Made by a program: the position numbers and the translations under genes. From BNXB01 sp031556375 (GTDB taxonomy: Bacteria > Bacteroidota > Bacteroidia > Bacteroidales > Azobacteroidaceae): 64,000 nt of DNA. Shown here one piece after another: positions 42,964 to 51,855 of the stretch; positions within the stretch are counted from its first letter, which is position 1; the number at the start of each line of letters is the position of its first letter. Under the pieces are notes generated by a model. The model was given only the letters and a program-made list of their open reading frames with translations, ran no database searches and was not told where the DNA came from. The stretch covers positions 62,001 to 126,000 of the forward strand of contig JAVBTA010000016.1 in assembly GCA_031556375.1 (NCBI GenBank). Direction: 5' to 3'.

Positions 42964-42971
42964 TATCTTTG
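42964..42971 (+). promoter_or_regulatory. -7 box of the GT5-like gene
   Basis: TATCTTTG then CACCG, 38 bases before the ATG at 43009, preceded by T-rich sequence with TTTG 22 bases upstream. It is divergent from the panC promoter. Confidence 0.55.
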
Positions 42972-43008
42972 CACCGTGAATCACAAATATAGGTTTAATT
43001 AAATCAGA

Positions 43009-43824
43009 ATGGACGCTAAAAGGGTACTTTTTATCACAACCGAAATAACCCCGTATCTTCCGGAAACAGAAATCTCCACAATTGGTCGCTATCTGCCTCA
43101 GGGTATTCAGGATAAAGGGAAAGAAATCAGAACTTTTGTTCCCAAGTTCGGTAATATCAATGAGCGAAGGAATCAGTTACATGAGGTGATCCGTTTGTCG
43201 GGCATGAACCTGATTATCAATGATACGGATCATCCTTTGATTATTAAGGTTGCCTCTATTCAATCTGCCCGGATGCAGGTTTATTTCATTGATAATGAGG
43301 ATTTTTTTCAACGTAGAAATATGCTCATGGATGATAATGAAGTTGAATTTGAGGATAATGATGAACGTAGTATTTTTTATGTGCGAGGAGTAATGGAAAC
43401 CGTTAAAAAATTGAGATGGGTTCCGGATCTTATTCACTGCCATGGCTGGATGACAGCATTAGCTCCGTTATACATTAAGAAACATTATAAAGGAGATCCA
43501 TGTTTCAAAAATTCGAAGGTGGTGTATTCCGTATATAATGATGATTTCAAAGTTCCCTTCCGGGAGTCTTTTTCAAAGAAATTGAAAATAGAAGGGGTTA
43601 CAAATAACGATTTAAAGGATATTAAAGATAATCCCAATTTTGAGGCTGTTACAAAATTAGCAATTGATTTTTCCGATGGAGTAATTCAGGGAAGCGAAAC
43701 AATAAACGGGGATGTGTTGAGTTATATAAAAGAAAAAGAAACTTTACCCTTTCTTTCATATCAGTCCCCAGATACATATGTTGACAAATTTAATGATTTT
43801 TACGATTCAATCCTAACGAAATAA
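43009..43824 (+). CDS. GT5 starch/glycogen-synthase-like protein, single domain
   Basis: A 271-residue protein matching only the N-terminal half of GT5 glycogen synthases: RVLFITTEITPYLPETEI, then GRYLPQGIQDKGKEIRTFVP, PDLIHCHGWMTALAPLYIKKHYKG, and a C-terminal VYSVYNDDFKVPF. The ADP-glucose binding KxGG of true synthases (normally in KTGGLGDV) is replaced by the PETEI stretch, and the C-terminal Rossmann half is absent, so catalysis as in GlgA is not expected. A panC - GT5-like - DUF4270 order recurs in Bacteroidales, suggesting a conserved but unknown role. Confidence 0.8.
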   Translation: MDAKRVLFITTEITPYLPETEISTIGRYLPQGIQDKGKEIRTFVPKFGNINERRNQLHEVIRLSGMNLIINDTDHPLIIKVASIQSARMQVYFIDNEDFFQRRNMLMDDNEVEFEDNDERSIFYVRGVMETVKKLRWVPDLIHCHGWMTALAPLYIKKHYKGDPCFKNSKVVYSVYNDDFKVPFRESFSKKLKIEGVTNNDLKDIKDNPNFEAVTKLAIDFSDGVIQGSETINGDVLSYIKEKETLPFLSYQSPDTYVDKFNDFYDSILTK

Positions 43825-43843
43825 TTAAGAGAATGAAACGAGC

Positions 43844-43861
43844 ATGTACAATAGTGTACAT
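43844..43861. repeat. Short palindrome upstream of the DUF4270 gene
   Basis: ATGTACA (43844-43850), four bases, TGTACAT (43855-43861). GCATGT (43842-43847) can also pair with ACATGC at 43874-43879, so alternative folds exist. Could be an operator or an RNA element in the DUF4270 leader. Confidence 0.5.
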
Positions 43862-43914
43862 CAAAGTAAATGAACATGCGAGTTCCATATGACCTTTAAA
43901 TAAATTATGTTTAT

Positions 43915-45315
43915 ATGAAATATAAAGTGATTTTATTCAGTTTCCTTTCGGGACTACTTCTCTGGGCTTGCGAAGATTCTGTGAGTGATGTCGGAATGGG
44001 AATATTGCCGGATGAGGATAAAATAGGCGTATATACGGATACTGTTTATGTGGAGGCATCGACGATTAAGCTGGATTCAATATATGCGAATACTATTTAC
44101 GGAATGTTGGGTGAGTTCTATGATCCTACTTATGGAAATTTGAAATCCGGTTATCTGTGTCAGTTTTATGCTCCGACAGTTAATACATTTTCAGACTCGA
44201 TTATTGATGCAAGGATCGATTCTATTTTCCTCGCAGTGAGTTATGCCTCATATCTGGGGGACTCTCTTGTGCCGATGGAGGCTTCTGTCTACCCGATCAC
44301 AAAGGCATTGGATAATCATTATTACACAAATGTATCTCCTGCGGAATATTGTGATATGAAGACAGTCCTGGGTCGTAAAGGATATACGGCAAGGGATTTA
44401 ACTGTTTCGGATTCTGCGAATCTTGCGAATATAACTGGCGGATACTCTAAAACATTAAAAATTAGATTGCCGGATTCGCTTGGACAGAAATTTTATAATG
44501 AGTCGTTGAAACCGGCTCCGAATATATATAATTCTCCTGAGTCATTTGCGGCATTCTTTCCTGGAGTATATGTCGCTCCGACCTATGGATCCGGAAATAT
44601 TCTATATGTAGAAGGAACCCGTATACTGATGTATTACAATCGCCTCCGGACTACAGTTGATTCCAAAGGGAATGATAGTACTTACGTTGCTCTTTGGACT
44701 ACGACCTTTGATGTTACCAAGGAAATCATCCAGCTAAATAATTATCGAAGTTCCTTGGATGCGAAGTTATTGGAACCGAGTGTGGATAAAGCTTATATAA
44801 AAACTCCTGCCGGTATTTTTACTAAAATTACAATTCCGATACCAGAGATTATTAAAAAAATGGGGACCAAAAAATTTACGAATGCAAAGTTATCGTTATC
44901 TGTTTTTGGAAAAGACGAATGGCAGTATGCGATTGGTTATCCTTCGAACATTCCTGACTTAGGAGTGACAGCTAAGATGTTGTTAGTAAATCAGGACTCA
45001 GTTACTACTTTTTTTGAAAATAAACAGGTTGCCAACAATATAACTTCTTATACTTCAGTTTTTTCATCATCGACTTATGCATACAACTTTGGAAACATTT
45101 CTGCAGTAATTCAAAATGCAATTGAAAAAGCTCCCGATAAGAATCTGGAATTATTGCTTATCCCGGTTTCAACTCAGGCTTCGGGGTCTACAGATTATAT
45201 GACTTCACATTATTTGTATCCTTCCGGTGTTACATTCAAAAAGGATAAAGAACATCTGAAATTAGCAATTGTGACAACGGATATGGATGTGGATCAGTTG
45301 CGTAAAGAGAAATAG
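43915..45315 (+). CDS. DUF4270 domain lipoprotein
   Basis: A 466-residue lipoprotein with signal and lipobox LLLWACED (Cys19), followed by an all-beta domain recognised as DUF4270: VGMGILPDEDKIGVYTDTVYVEASTIKLDSIY is its opening (split by family comparison), with SYASYLGDSLVPMEASVYPIT, and the C-terminal SHYLYPSGVTFKKDKEHLKLAI. Likely outer-membrane or surface associated. Function unknown. It follows the GT5-like gene on the same strand with a palindrome between, and ends in a strong terminator shared with the convergent GDPD gene. Confidence 0.85.
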   Translation: MKYKVILFSFLSGLLLWACEDSVSDVGMGILPDEDKIGVYTDTVYVEASTIKLDSIYANTIYGMLGEFYDPTYGNLKSGYLCQFYAPTVNTFSDSIIDARIDSIFLAVSYASYLGDSLVPMEASVYPITKALDNHYYTNVSPAEYCDMKTVLGRKGYTARDLTVSDSANLANITGGYSKTLKIRLPDSLGQKFYNESLKPAPNIYNSPESFAAFFPGVYVAPTYGSGNILYVEGTRILMYYNRLRTTVDSKGNDSTYVALWTTTFDVTKEIIQLNNYRSSLDAKLLEPSVDKAYIKTPAGIFTKITIPIPEIIKKMGTKKFTNAKLSLSVFGKDEWQYAIGYPSNIPDLGVTAKMLLVNQDSVTTFFENKQVANNITSYTSVFSSSTYAYNFGNISAVIQNAIEKAPDKNLELLLIPVSTQASGSTDYMTSHYLYPSGVTFKKDKEHLKLAIVTTDMDVDQLRKEK

Positions 45316-45332
45316 TGATCAAAATCACATAA

Positions 45333-45358
45333 AAAAGGGGCTCATCGCAGCCCCTTTT
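45333..45358. terminator. Bidirectional terminator between DUF4270 and GDPD genes
   Basis: Perfect 10-bp stem AAAAGGGGCT / AGCCCCTTTT with a 6-base loop, with T-rich sequence on the plus side and A-rich sequence (T-run for the minus strand) on the other. It serves both convergent genes. The GDPD stop codon lies at the stem-loop junction. Confidence 0.9.
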
Positions 45359-46262
45359 CTTTTAGTACCTTTATAAGTAAATCCGGTCTGTCGGTAATAA
45401 TACCATCTACTCCCAGATCAATTAATTCCCTCATTTGCTCTTCTTTATTGATAGTCCAATAATGAACAGCCATGTTTTTGCGATGGGCGGTGTTTATCAG
45501 GGATTTTTTATTCAGTTTGAAACCTTCTCGTTCAACCGGGATTTGTAATGCCGATGTTTTTCCTGTGAAAAAGTTACCTAAGAAAAGCATATCCAGGATT
45601 ACAAATTGCTTGGTTTGTTTTTTACCGGATGAAATGTGGATTTTTCCTCCAGTCATCTGACGGAAATAATCCAGAACATCATCTTCAAAACAAGCGACCA
45701 GAGTACGATCCTCCATATTATACTTCTGCAAGAGTCGATATAACTGGCGTGCGGCACATTGACCCAATTCCTCGGAATAATCCTTCATTTCAATACAGAA
45801 CTGGTATTTACTGCCGTATTTCGCCAGTACATCTTCCAGATTTGCAGGAGGGATTATCGTGTCACGATAGGGATAGTTTCCATCTCGGTCCTTGAAGTTA
45901 TGACCAAAGTTGAACTGTTTCAGTTCTTCGTAGGTATAATCTGCAACTTTTCCTTCACCATTACTTAGCCGTTTGATGGTAGGGTCATGGTGAGTGATTA
46001 AAATGCTGTCTTTGGTTAGTACGACATCCATCTCCATGACGTCGGGGTGGAATTGATCCACCCCATCAAAAGCCATCATGGTATTTTCGGGAAATAATTG
46101 TTTACTACCTCCATGGGCAATAATTAAAGGAGCTTTACCCTTTTCAATTATATAACCTCGATCCGGAGACGATTTGATAAAACTAAACACAAAACTTGTC
46201 AGTAAAAAGGCCCCTATAAGGAGCAGCAGCACAATAATCACTTTTTTCATCGTCTTTTTCAT
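45342..46262 (-). CDS. Membrane-anchored glycerophosphodiester phosphodiesterase
   Basis: Cleaves glycerophosphodiesters to glycerol 3-phosphate and an alcohol. One N-terminal membrane helix (about residues 5-28) anchors a TIM-barrel GDPD domain: IAHGGSKQLFPENTMMAFD (catalytic His in HGG..ENT), MEMDVVLTKDSILITHHDP (metal-binding Glu-Asp and the HDP histidine), KYQFCIEMKD, and a C-terminal WTINKEEQMRELIDLGVDGIITDRPDLL. No signal cleavage site, so it should face the periplasm from the inner membrane. Its ATG overlaps the stop of the Ig-like gene (TAATG), so the two are translationally coupled. Confidence 0.93.
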   Translation of the reverse strand: MKKTMKKVIIVLLLLIGAFLLTSFVFSFIKSSPDRGYIIEKGKAPLIIAHGGSKQLFPENTMMAFDGVDQFHPDVMEMDVVLTKDSILITHHDPTIKRLSNGEGKVADYTYEELKQFNFGHNFKDRDGNYPYRDTIIPPANLEDVLAKYGSKYQFCIEMKDYSEELGQCAARQLYRLLQKYNMEDRTLVACFEDDVLDYFRQMTGGKIHISSGKKQTKQFVILDMLFLGNFFTGKTSALQIPVEREGFKLNKKSLINTAHRKNMAVHYWTINKEEQMRELIDLGVDGIITDRPDLLIKVLKEKGLR

Positions 46263-47026
46263 TATTTTTTCTGGCCGGTATATCCGATTTTCTGAGAGAT
46301 TGAATCAATCCTGATGTTCAGAGTTAATATTCCGTTGACATCAATAGTGCCATTAATGGTGGTATTTTTATCTCCGTATCCGAAATTATCGGTTATTGCA
46401 TTTCCTGAAATTGTATAAGTATCATCATCATTTCTGACTATGGAAAGAGCATTACCATGAACATGCAGAGTCATCAATCCGCCCATTACAGTAGCTCTTG
46501 TATCAACACTTATAGTAGATTCTGAGGTGAATTGAATCGTAAATCCTACATTTGTTGCGGCAGGAGCACTATCCATTGTGACAGTTCCGGTATAGGTTCC
46601 TGCAACCTTTGCCACATCAATAGGAGGACCAAGTACTGTAACTCTTACAGTGTCGGTATAACCCTCACGTGGAGATTTCAGGATGATATTTGTAGTTCCT
46701 TTTACTAAACCGGTTACAATTCCTGAATTAGAGACAGAAGCTACAGCCGGATTCGTGCTTTCCCATGAATAACGTTGAATAGTTGCATTTTCAGGGCTGA
46801 TTGTTGCGACTAACGATTCTTTTTGTCCCATTTCGAGTGTCAATGATTCAGCACTTGCTGTTATTGAAGTAACAGGAATATAAGTTTCATCTTCATCATC
46901 TTTACACCCGGTATAACAGAAAACCAGTGCCAGGATAATCAAACAATTGGCTAAGGCCGATCTCCGATTGACAATAGATAATGGGCAGTCGATAATTGCT
47001 TTTTTTGATATATTGATTCGTTTCAT
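46262..47026 (-). CDS. Ig-like (BIG2) lipoprotein with calycin-like C-terminal domain
   Basis: A 254-residue lipoprotein. An unusually long, positively charged N-terminus precedes a hydrophobic segment and lipobox YTGC (Cys41), then a BIG2 domain (about 50-130: VTSITASAESLTLEMGQKESL, YSWESTNPAVASVSNSGIVTGL) and a beta-barrel-like C-terminal domain (GTYTGTVTMDSA ... NGTIDVNGILTLNIRIDS) of calycin type. Residues about 11-27 are encoded by DNA resembling the short dispersed TGCCCATT-ATTGTCAAT repeats of Bacteroidota. Likely surface exposed; sits between SusD and GDPD in the operon and may bind the substrate. Confidence 0.8.
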   Translation of the reverse strand: MKRINISKKAIIDCPLSIVNRRSALANCLIILALVFCYTGCKDDEDETYIPVTSITASAESLTLEMGQKESLVATISPENATIQRYSWESTNPAVASVSNSGIVTGLVKGTTNIILKSPREGYTDTVRVTVLGPPIDVAKVAGTYTGTVTMDSAPAATNVGFTIQFTSESTISVDTRATVMGGLMTLHVHGNALSIVRNDDDTYTISGNAITDNFGYGDKNTTINGTIDVNGILTLNIRIDSISQKIGYTGQKK

Positions 47027-47055
47027 AAAAAATTAATCTTTAGTTTTTCAATTAC

Positions 47056-48594
47056 TTAATAACCAGGATTTTGTTCCATATTCGGATTCGCTTTTACACG
47101 AGCATCGGGAATTGGGAACAATTTCTTTGTTGCGTCAGTCTTAGCTTTATCCCACCATGCGTCATTGAATTTGCCGAAACGGATTAAATCTTGTCTTCTG
47201 TAACATTCGTAGGAAAATTCACGGGCTCGTTCATTCAGGAATTCATCCATTGTGATGTCGGTATAGGCTCTTTCCGGATCTCCGGCAGCAAAGCAACGGG
47301 CGCGGGTAGTATTGATCAAAGTCAGAGCAGCAGCTTTGTTTCCTGTGCGAAGTAAACATTCAGCTTTCATCATCAAAATGTCAGCATAACGGGTTACAGG
47401 AATGTCGTTATCTTGTGGGTAGTCCGGAGTTCCATACTGAATTTTGAACTTAACATTACGGACTCCACTATTTTCCTTACCTTCTTCCATGTTTTTGATG
47501 TATGGGTCAAGTACCAGGTTTTGTCCGGTCATGTCCATGACACAAGGAAGTGGTGTTTTTCCATCTGCTGCGTATTGAGGTCCGACCAGCCATTGTTTTG
47601 TACGTTTATCATTGGATTTGAACTTTTCGTAGAAACTTTTTTCAGTACATACCCCATTGGATGATGGTTTGGTGAATCCATACGTATAAGCATGAGTATA
47701 ATGTAAGAAACGTCCCGGATAATTCATTTGATCAGCATGAAGTTGGTCATATGGAATAACGAAAATATTTTCTTTAGAATTTTCGTTAAAATAATGAAAT
47801 GGATCCTGCCAGTCAGTATCAAGTTGGTATTTCCCGGAATTGATAACCACATCACAGGAGGATATACAATCCTGCCAGCGGGCAGTGCCTGTCCATTCTT
47901 CAGCATTTAAGTATAATTTAGCCAGGATAGATTGAGCGGCCCCCTGTGTTATTTTTCCATAATCGTCACCGGCTCCTTTTACAGGTAATTGATCCATGAC
48001 CGCTTTAAGCTCCTTCTCAATGAATTCGAAGACTTCTGTCCTGGTATTCCGAGCAGGGGCATCAGCACTTACTACCTCTACGATTGGTACTCCTCCGAAT
48101 AAATCGCAAAGTATATAATAATAGAATGCACGCATTCCACGTAATTCAGCCATCATTTGTTCTTTGCTACCATCAACGCGTAATGCAGTAAAATCCAATG
48201 TTGGGAAGTCTTTCAGGTAGGTATTTGCAAACCCGATACCTTTAAAACATTTATTCCAGACATCTTCGATCCGGGTTTCAAGGGCTAGCCATTCGTGACG
48301 ATGGTAGCGTATCCATTGGCCTCCGTCCCAGCCATTCTGAACCCTTGTGGGACGACATGCTTCGTCGGTGGAAAATTCCACTATATTGAAGTAGTTCTCT
48401 TCCCATACGTCCTGTAGTGGGCCATAAACCGAGAGATAAGCAGCGATAACCGCATCTCCATTTTCATAATAATTTTCGGTAACGATCTCCTGATAAACAG
48501 TTTCACTCAGGTCGGTACAACCAAAGAGGAGGGAAGCACAACTGATGAGAGTTATACCTGATATGTATTTTATTTGTTTCATAATTCGTTTCAT
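47056..48594 (-). CDS. SusD/RagB-type outer-membrane lipoprotein
   Basis: A 512-residue surface lipoprotein: lipobox LFGCTD (Cys26), then the family opening LSETVYQEIVTENYY, helical TPR core (MRAFYYYILCDLFGGVPIVEVV), the C-terminal YADILMMKAECLLRTGNKAAAL, TRARCFA and DEFLNERAREFSYECYRRQDLIRFGKF, ending EQNPGY. Immediately follows the SusC gene (21-base gap). No STN or sigma partner in this locus. Confidence 0.95.
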   Translation of the reverse strand: MKRIMKQIKYISGITLISCASLLFGCTDLSETVYQEIVTENYYENGDAVIAAYLSVYGPLQDVWEENYFNIVEFSTDEACRPTRVQNGWDGGQWIRYHRHEWLALETRIEDVWNKCFKGIGFANTYLKDFPTLDFTALRVDGSKEQMMAELRGMRAFYYYILCDLFGGVPIVEVVSADAPARNTRTEVFEFIEKELKAVMDQLPVKGAGDDYGKITQGAAQSILAKLYLNAEEWTGTARWQDCISSCDVVINSGKYQLDTDWQDPFHYFNENSKENIFVIPYDQLHADQMNYPGRFLHYTHAYTYGFTKPSSNGVCTEKSFYEKFKSNDKRTKQWLVGPQYAADGKTPLPCVMDMTGQNLVLDPYIKNMEEGKENSGVRNVKFKIQYGTPDYPQDNDIPVTRYADILMMKAECLLRTGNKAAALTLINTTRARCFAAGDPERAYTDITMDEFLNERAREFSYECYRRQDLIRFGKFNDAWWDKAKTDATKKLFPIPDARVKANPNMEQNPGY

Positions 48595-48615
48595 TTTAAA
48601 TCAGTCATTTTAAGA

Positions 48616-51585
48616 TTAAAAACTCAGGTTCACCCCGAATGTAAATGTACGGGTTCTCGGATAGAAACTCCGTCCGTCAATTCCGGTAGTAAAGCCATTG
48701 GATGCCACTTCCGGATCGATTCCCGAATATTTGGTGAAGGTATACAGATTATCTGCACTGGCGTATAAACGTAGTGCGGAAACGAATTGAGAGAATTTCT
48801 TTGTGTCGAAATTATAAGCAAATGTCAGATTGGATATTTTCAGATAGTCTCCTTTTTCCAGATAATAACTGGAGTATTGAGGGATATCGTTGATATTTTT
48901 ATGTTTACCTAAAGCTGAGACTAACAAGTTATTTGATGGGAACGTATAAGGATTACCATAATAAATTTCTTTGGTATTCAGGACATCGAACTTGAAAGCA
49001 GATCTTAATCCCAGGGTTAATTGAAATCGTTTGTAAGTCAAGTTGGTGGTCAGCCCCGCGAAATATTCAGGAACACCATTTCCGATAATCTGTTTGTCGT
49101 TATTGTCATAAACTCCGTTATCATCCACATCGTCAAAGATCCATTTACCATTTTCAGTGAATCCCATAAACTTGAATCCATAAAAGTTACCGACTTTACC
49201 GCCTTCTTCCAAACGGATGGTGTTTCCTAAAATACCAGGTGCTGGTAAATTGCCGAATTCTTTGAATCTAGCAGCAGAATTGCCTCCAAAGGAAACTATA
49301 CGACTTTGATTATATGAAATATTGGCGGAAATATTCCATACAAGATCTTTTTGCATGACAGGAATACCTGAAATAACTAATTCCGTACCATTACTTTTCA
49401 TGTCTCCTACATTGGCCCAAACCTGATCGTGGATAAGTCCGGGTAGTGTAGCTTCTACCAGGTAAAGCAAGTCCGTATTTTTACGGCTGTAAATATCAAA
49501 AGACATTCCTAACCGGTCTTTTAAGAAGCTGGCATCAAATCCGAAATTGGCTTCGTGTTTTACCTCCCATTTCAAATCCGGGTTTGGGTTCGTAGAAGGC
49601 CCAAAAGATCGGATCCATTCTCCGTTATGTAACACATATTGCTGTTGTCCCATACGGGCAATGGATATGTAGTTGGTACTCATCTGGTTTCCTGTTAATC
49701 CGTATCCGGCGCGTAATTTCAGATCAGACAGCCAGTTCAATCCTTTCATGAAAGATTCATTACTGATACGCCAACCGGCTGAAATCGCAGGAAAATTTCC
49801 CCATTTGTAGTTTGACCCGAAGCGGGAAGATCCTTCGCGGCGAATAGATGCTGTCAGCAAATATTTTTCATTATAATTGTAGTTTACACGTCCCAGAAAA
49901 GCTATTAACTTATAAGAAGATTTAGAGCTGTTCATTGATGCTTTTCCATCTTTCAGGTATGTTCCGTTAGCGAGGTTATTCCATAAAAAAACGTCAGAAG
50001 AAAAATTCTGGTTTTGTGCATTAAAACCTTCACTTACGAAATCCTGGTAAGTATAACCTCCCATAAGGAAGAATTTATGTTTCCCAACCTGTTTAAAATA
50101 ATCGGCTGTCATTTCGAATGTTTGGTCCCTACGCGCGCTACTAGCTCTTTGTGCAACCCCTTTAATTCCTGATTTAGAATTGAATTCGGATGTACTGGGG
50201 TCGTAATAATGAGTAAGGTCCATATCTTTTCTTAATGCACCCATGGCGCTGATTTTCAAATCTTTGACAACTTCAAGAGAAGCCCGAAGATCGGTCATGA
50301 TTCTATCGTATTCAGATCCATTCTGTAGGTTCTTAAGATAGGCTACAGGGTTATAATCAAATTCTGACGGGTTTTCTGAATAGCAGAAAGAACCGTCTTC
50401 ATTATATACAGGATAAGTCGGGTTTCTGATTATAGCCTGTTCAAATGGGCCATAACTGGTAAATTCAGATTTGATGTTTGAGTAGGCCAGATTCATATCG
50501 AATTTTAGCCTCCCGTTCCAGCTGGTTTGAGTCAAAGAAAGGCGTCCAGTTAAAGTCTCACGGCTGGTTGGAGCAGAAACAATACCTTCCTGGTCTTTAT
50601 AGCTGACGGAAGCCCTGTAGGTAAGGTCTTCCGAACCTCCGGAAATAGAAAGGTTATACATTTGACTCAGAGGAGTTTGTAACATTTCGTCAAACCAGTT
50701 CGTATTATAACCTTTATCAATGATATCTTTATTTTTATCGACACTTATTTGCCAATACTGCTCAGCGGAAAGAGATTCCAATTTTTTCTCAATTGATTCC
50801 GTGAATAGCATTGCTTCAAATTCAACTTTAGCTTTTCCCCCTTTTCCTTTTTTAGTTGTGATAAGAATCACTCCGTTTGTTCCGCGGGTTCCATAAATCG
50901 CAGCAGCGGAACCGTCTTTCAAAACGTCGATCGACTCAATATCCTGAGGAGATATGGTGTTTAAGTCTGCTCCGGGTACACCATCGAGAATCACAAGAGG
51001 CGACATCTCACCGTTGGCAGAGGAAACTCCACGCAATTGAACTGCCAGTCCAGAGTTAGGATCATTACCATTTACCCGGGTGATAGTTAATCCGGCGACT
51101 TTACCTTCTACCAATTGGAGTGGGTTTGAGTTAACAGCTCCTTTATTGAATGCATCTGCTTTAACACTGGTAACAGATCCGGTAAGATCTTTTTTCTTTT
51201 GACTACCGTAACCGACAATAACTACTTCATCAAGTAACTGGAGGTCTTCTTCCATTTTTACATCGATTTTTGTTTTACCTGCAACAGTAATTTCTATAGT
51301 CCTGTAACTCAAGTATGAAAATTTCAATGTGCCAGTATTCGGGATATTGATAGAGTAGAACCCATCAATGTTTGTAGAGGTGCCTGTACCGGTATTTTTT
51401 ACCATGACACTGACTCCAACCATTGGTTCTCCTGTTTCATCAACAACAGTACCTGTAACGGTTTGTGTTTGTTGCGCAAAAGCGAACGACACATTCATCA
51501 AAATACAAAAAAGGAGAAGAACAAAACTCAACCCAACACGGCGCGTGCGGTGAGTACAACACGTAGAACTTCGTGAATTTTCCAT
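48616..51585 (-). CDS. SusC/RagA-type TonB-linked outer-membrane transporter, no STN domain
   Basis: A 989-residue outer-membrane protein. A signal peptide after a Cys/Arg-rich start (about 15-38) leads straight to a carboxypeptidase-like domain (about 42-110: VTGTVVDETGEPMVGVSVMVK), TonB box/plug (EVVIVGYGSQKKKDLTGSV, VQLRGVSSANGEMSPLVILDG, SVLKDGSAAAIYGTRGTNGVI) and a barrel ending in TFTFGVNLSF. It lacks the STN domain present in the other two SusC proteins here, in line with the absence of a FecI/FecR pair. First gene of the four-gene SusC-SusD-Ig-GDPD operon. Confidence 0.95.
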   Translation of the reverse strand: MENSRSSTCCTHRTRRVGLSFVLLLFCILMNVSFAFAQQTQTVTGTVVDETGEPMVGVSVMVKNTGTGTSTNIDGFYSINIPNTGTLKFSYLSYRTIEITVAGKTKIDVKMEEDLQLLDEVVIVGYGSQKKKDLTGSVTSVKADAFNKGAVNSNPLQLVEGKVAGLTITRVNGNDPNSGLAVQLRGVSSANGEMSPLVILDGVPGADLNTISPQDIESIDVLKDGSAAAIYGTRGTNGVILITTKKGKGGKAKVEFEAMLFTESIEKKLESLSAEQYWQISVDKNKDIIDKGYNTNWFDEMLQTPLSQMYNLSISGGSEDLTYRASVSYKDQEGIVSAPTSRETLTGRLSLTQTSWNGRLKFDMNLAYSNIKSEFTSYGPFEQAIIRNPTYPVYNEDGSFCYSENPSEFDYNPVAYLKNLQNGSEYDRIMTDLRASLEVVKDLKISAMGALRKDMDLTHYYDPSTSEFNSKSGIKGVAQRASSARRDQTFEMTADYFKQVGKHKFFLMGGYTYQDFVSEGFNAQNQNFSSDVFLWNNLANGTYLKDGKASMNSSKSSYKLIAFLGRVNYNYNEKYLLTASIRREGSSRFGSNYKWGNFPAISAGWRISNESFMKGLNWLSDLKLRAGYGLTGNQMSTNYISIARMGQQQYVLHNGEWIRSFGPSTNPNPDLKWEVKHEANFGFDASFLKDRLGMSFDIYSRKNTDLLYLVEATLPGLIHDQVWANVGDMKSNGTELVISGIPVMQKDLVWNISANISYNQSRIVSFGGNSAARFKEFGNLPAPGILGNTIRLEEGGKVGNFYGFKFMGFTENGKWIFDDVDDNGVYDNNDKQIIGNGVPEYFAGLTTNLTYKRFQLTLGLRSAFKFDVLNTKEIYYGNPYTFPSNNLLVSALGKHKNINDIPQYSSYYLEKGDYLKISNLTFAYNFDTKKFSQFVSALRLYASADNLYTFTKYSGIDPEVASNGFTTGIDGRSFYPRTRTFTFGVNLSF

Positions 51586-51652
51586 ATAATTAAAATTAGA
51601 GAATAATAGCTTGTTGTATTATGTTAAAGATTTAAGGAACAAATTTACCGCG

Positions 51653-51675
51653 TCAAAGTTAAATTATAACTTTGA
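51653..51675. promoter_or_regulatory. Back-to-back -7 boxes upstream of susC2
   Basis: TCAAAGTTA (51653-51661) and TAACTTTGA (51667-51675) form a 9-bp palindrome with a 5-base spacer. Each arm is also a TAnnTTTG box: minus strand 51661-51654, the only -7 candidate for the susC2 operon, and plus strand 51667-51674. It could equally be an operator. Confidence 0.5.
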
Positions 51676-51783
51676 AATAATTATGATTTTGTTACATTTT
51701 TTTAGAGATATTTATGTTAATGTTATATTTAGACAAGTCGAATGTCCTTATGTTCGTACATGTAAACAAAATATTTAAAAAAT

Positions 51784-51835
51784 AAGTGTGTCAAGAGTGG
51801 CTATATAACAGACAGTTCCAGCTCTTGACACACTT
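51784..51835 (-). terminator. carB terminator
   Basis: Arms 51818-51835 and 51784-51800 pair over 17 positions with a 1-base bulge (core GTGTGTCAAGAG), loop about 17 bases, then T-rich on the minus strand. A related GTGTGTC-type hairpin ends the TraB transcript at 56307. Confidence 0.85.
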
Positions 51836-51855
51836 TGTATGGTAAGTATGTATTT

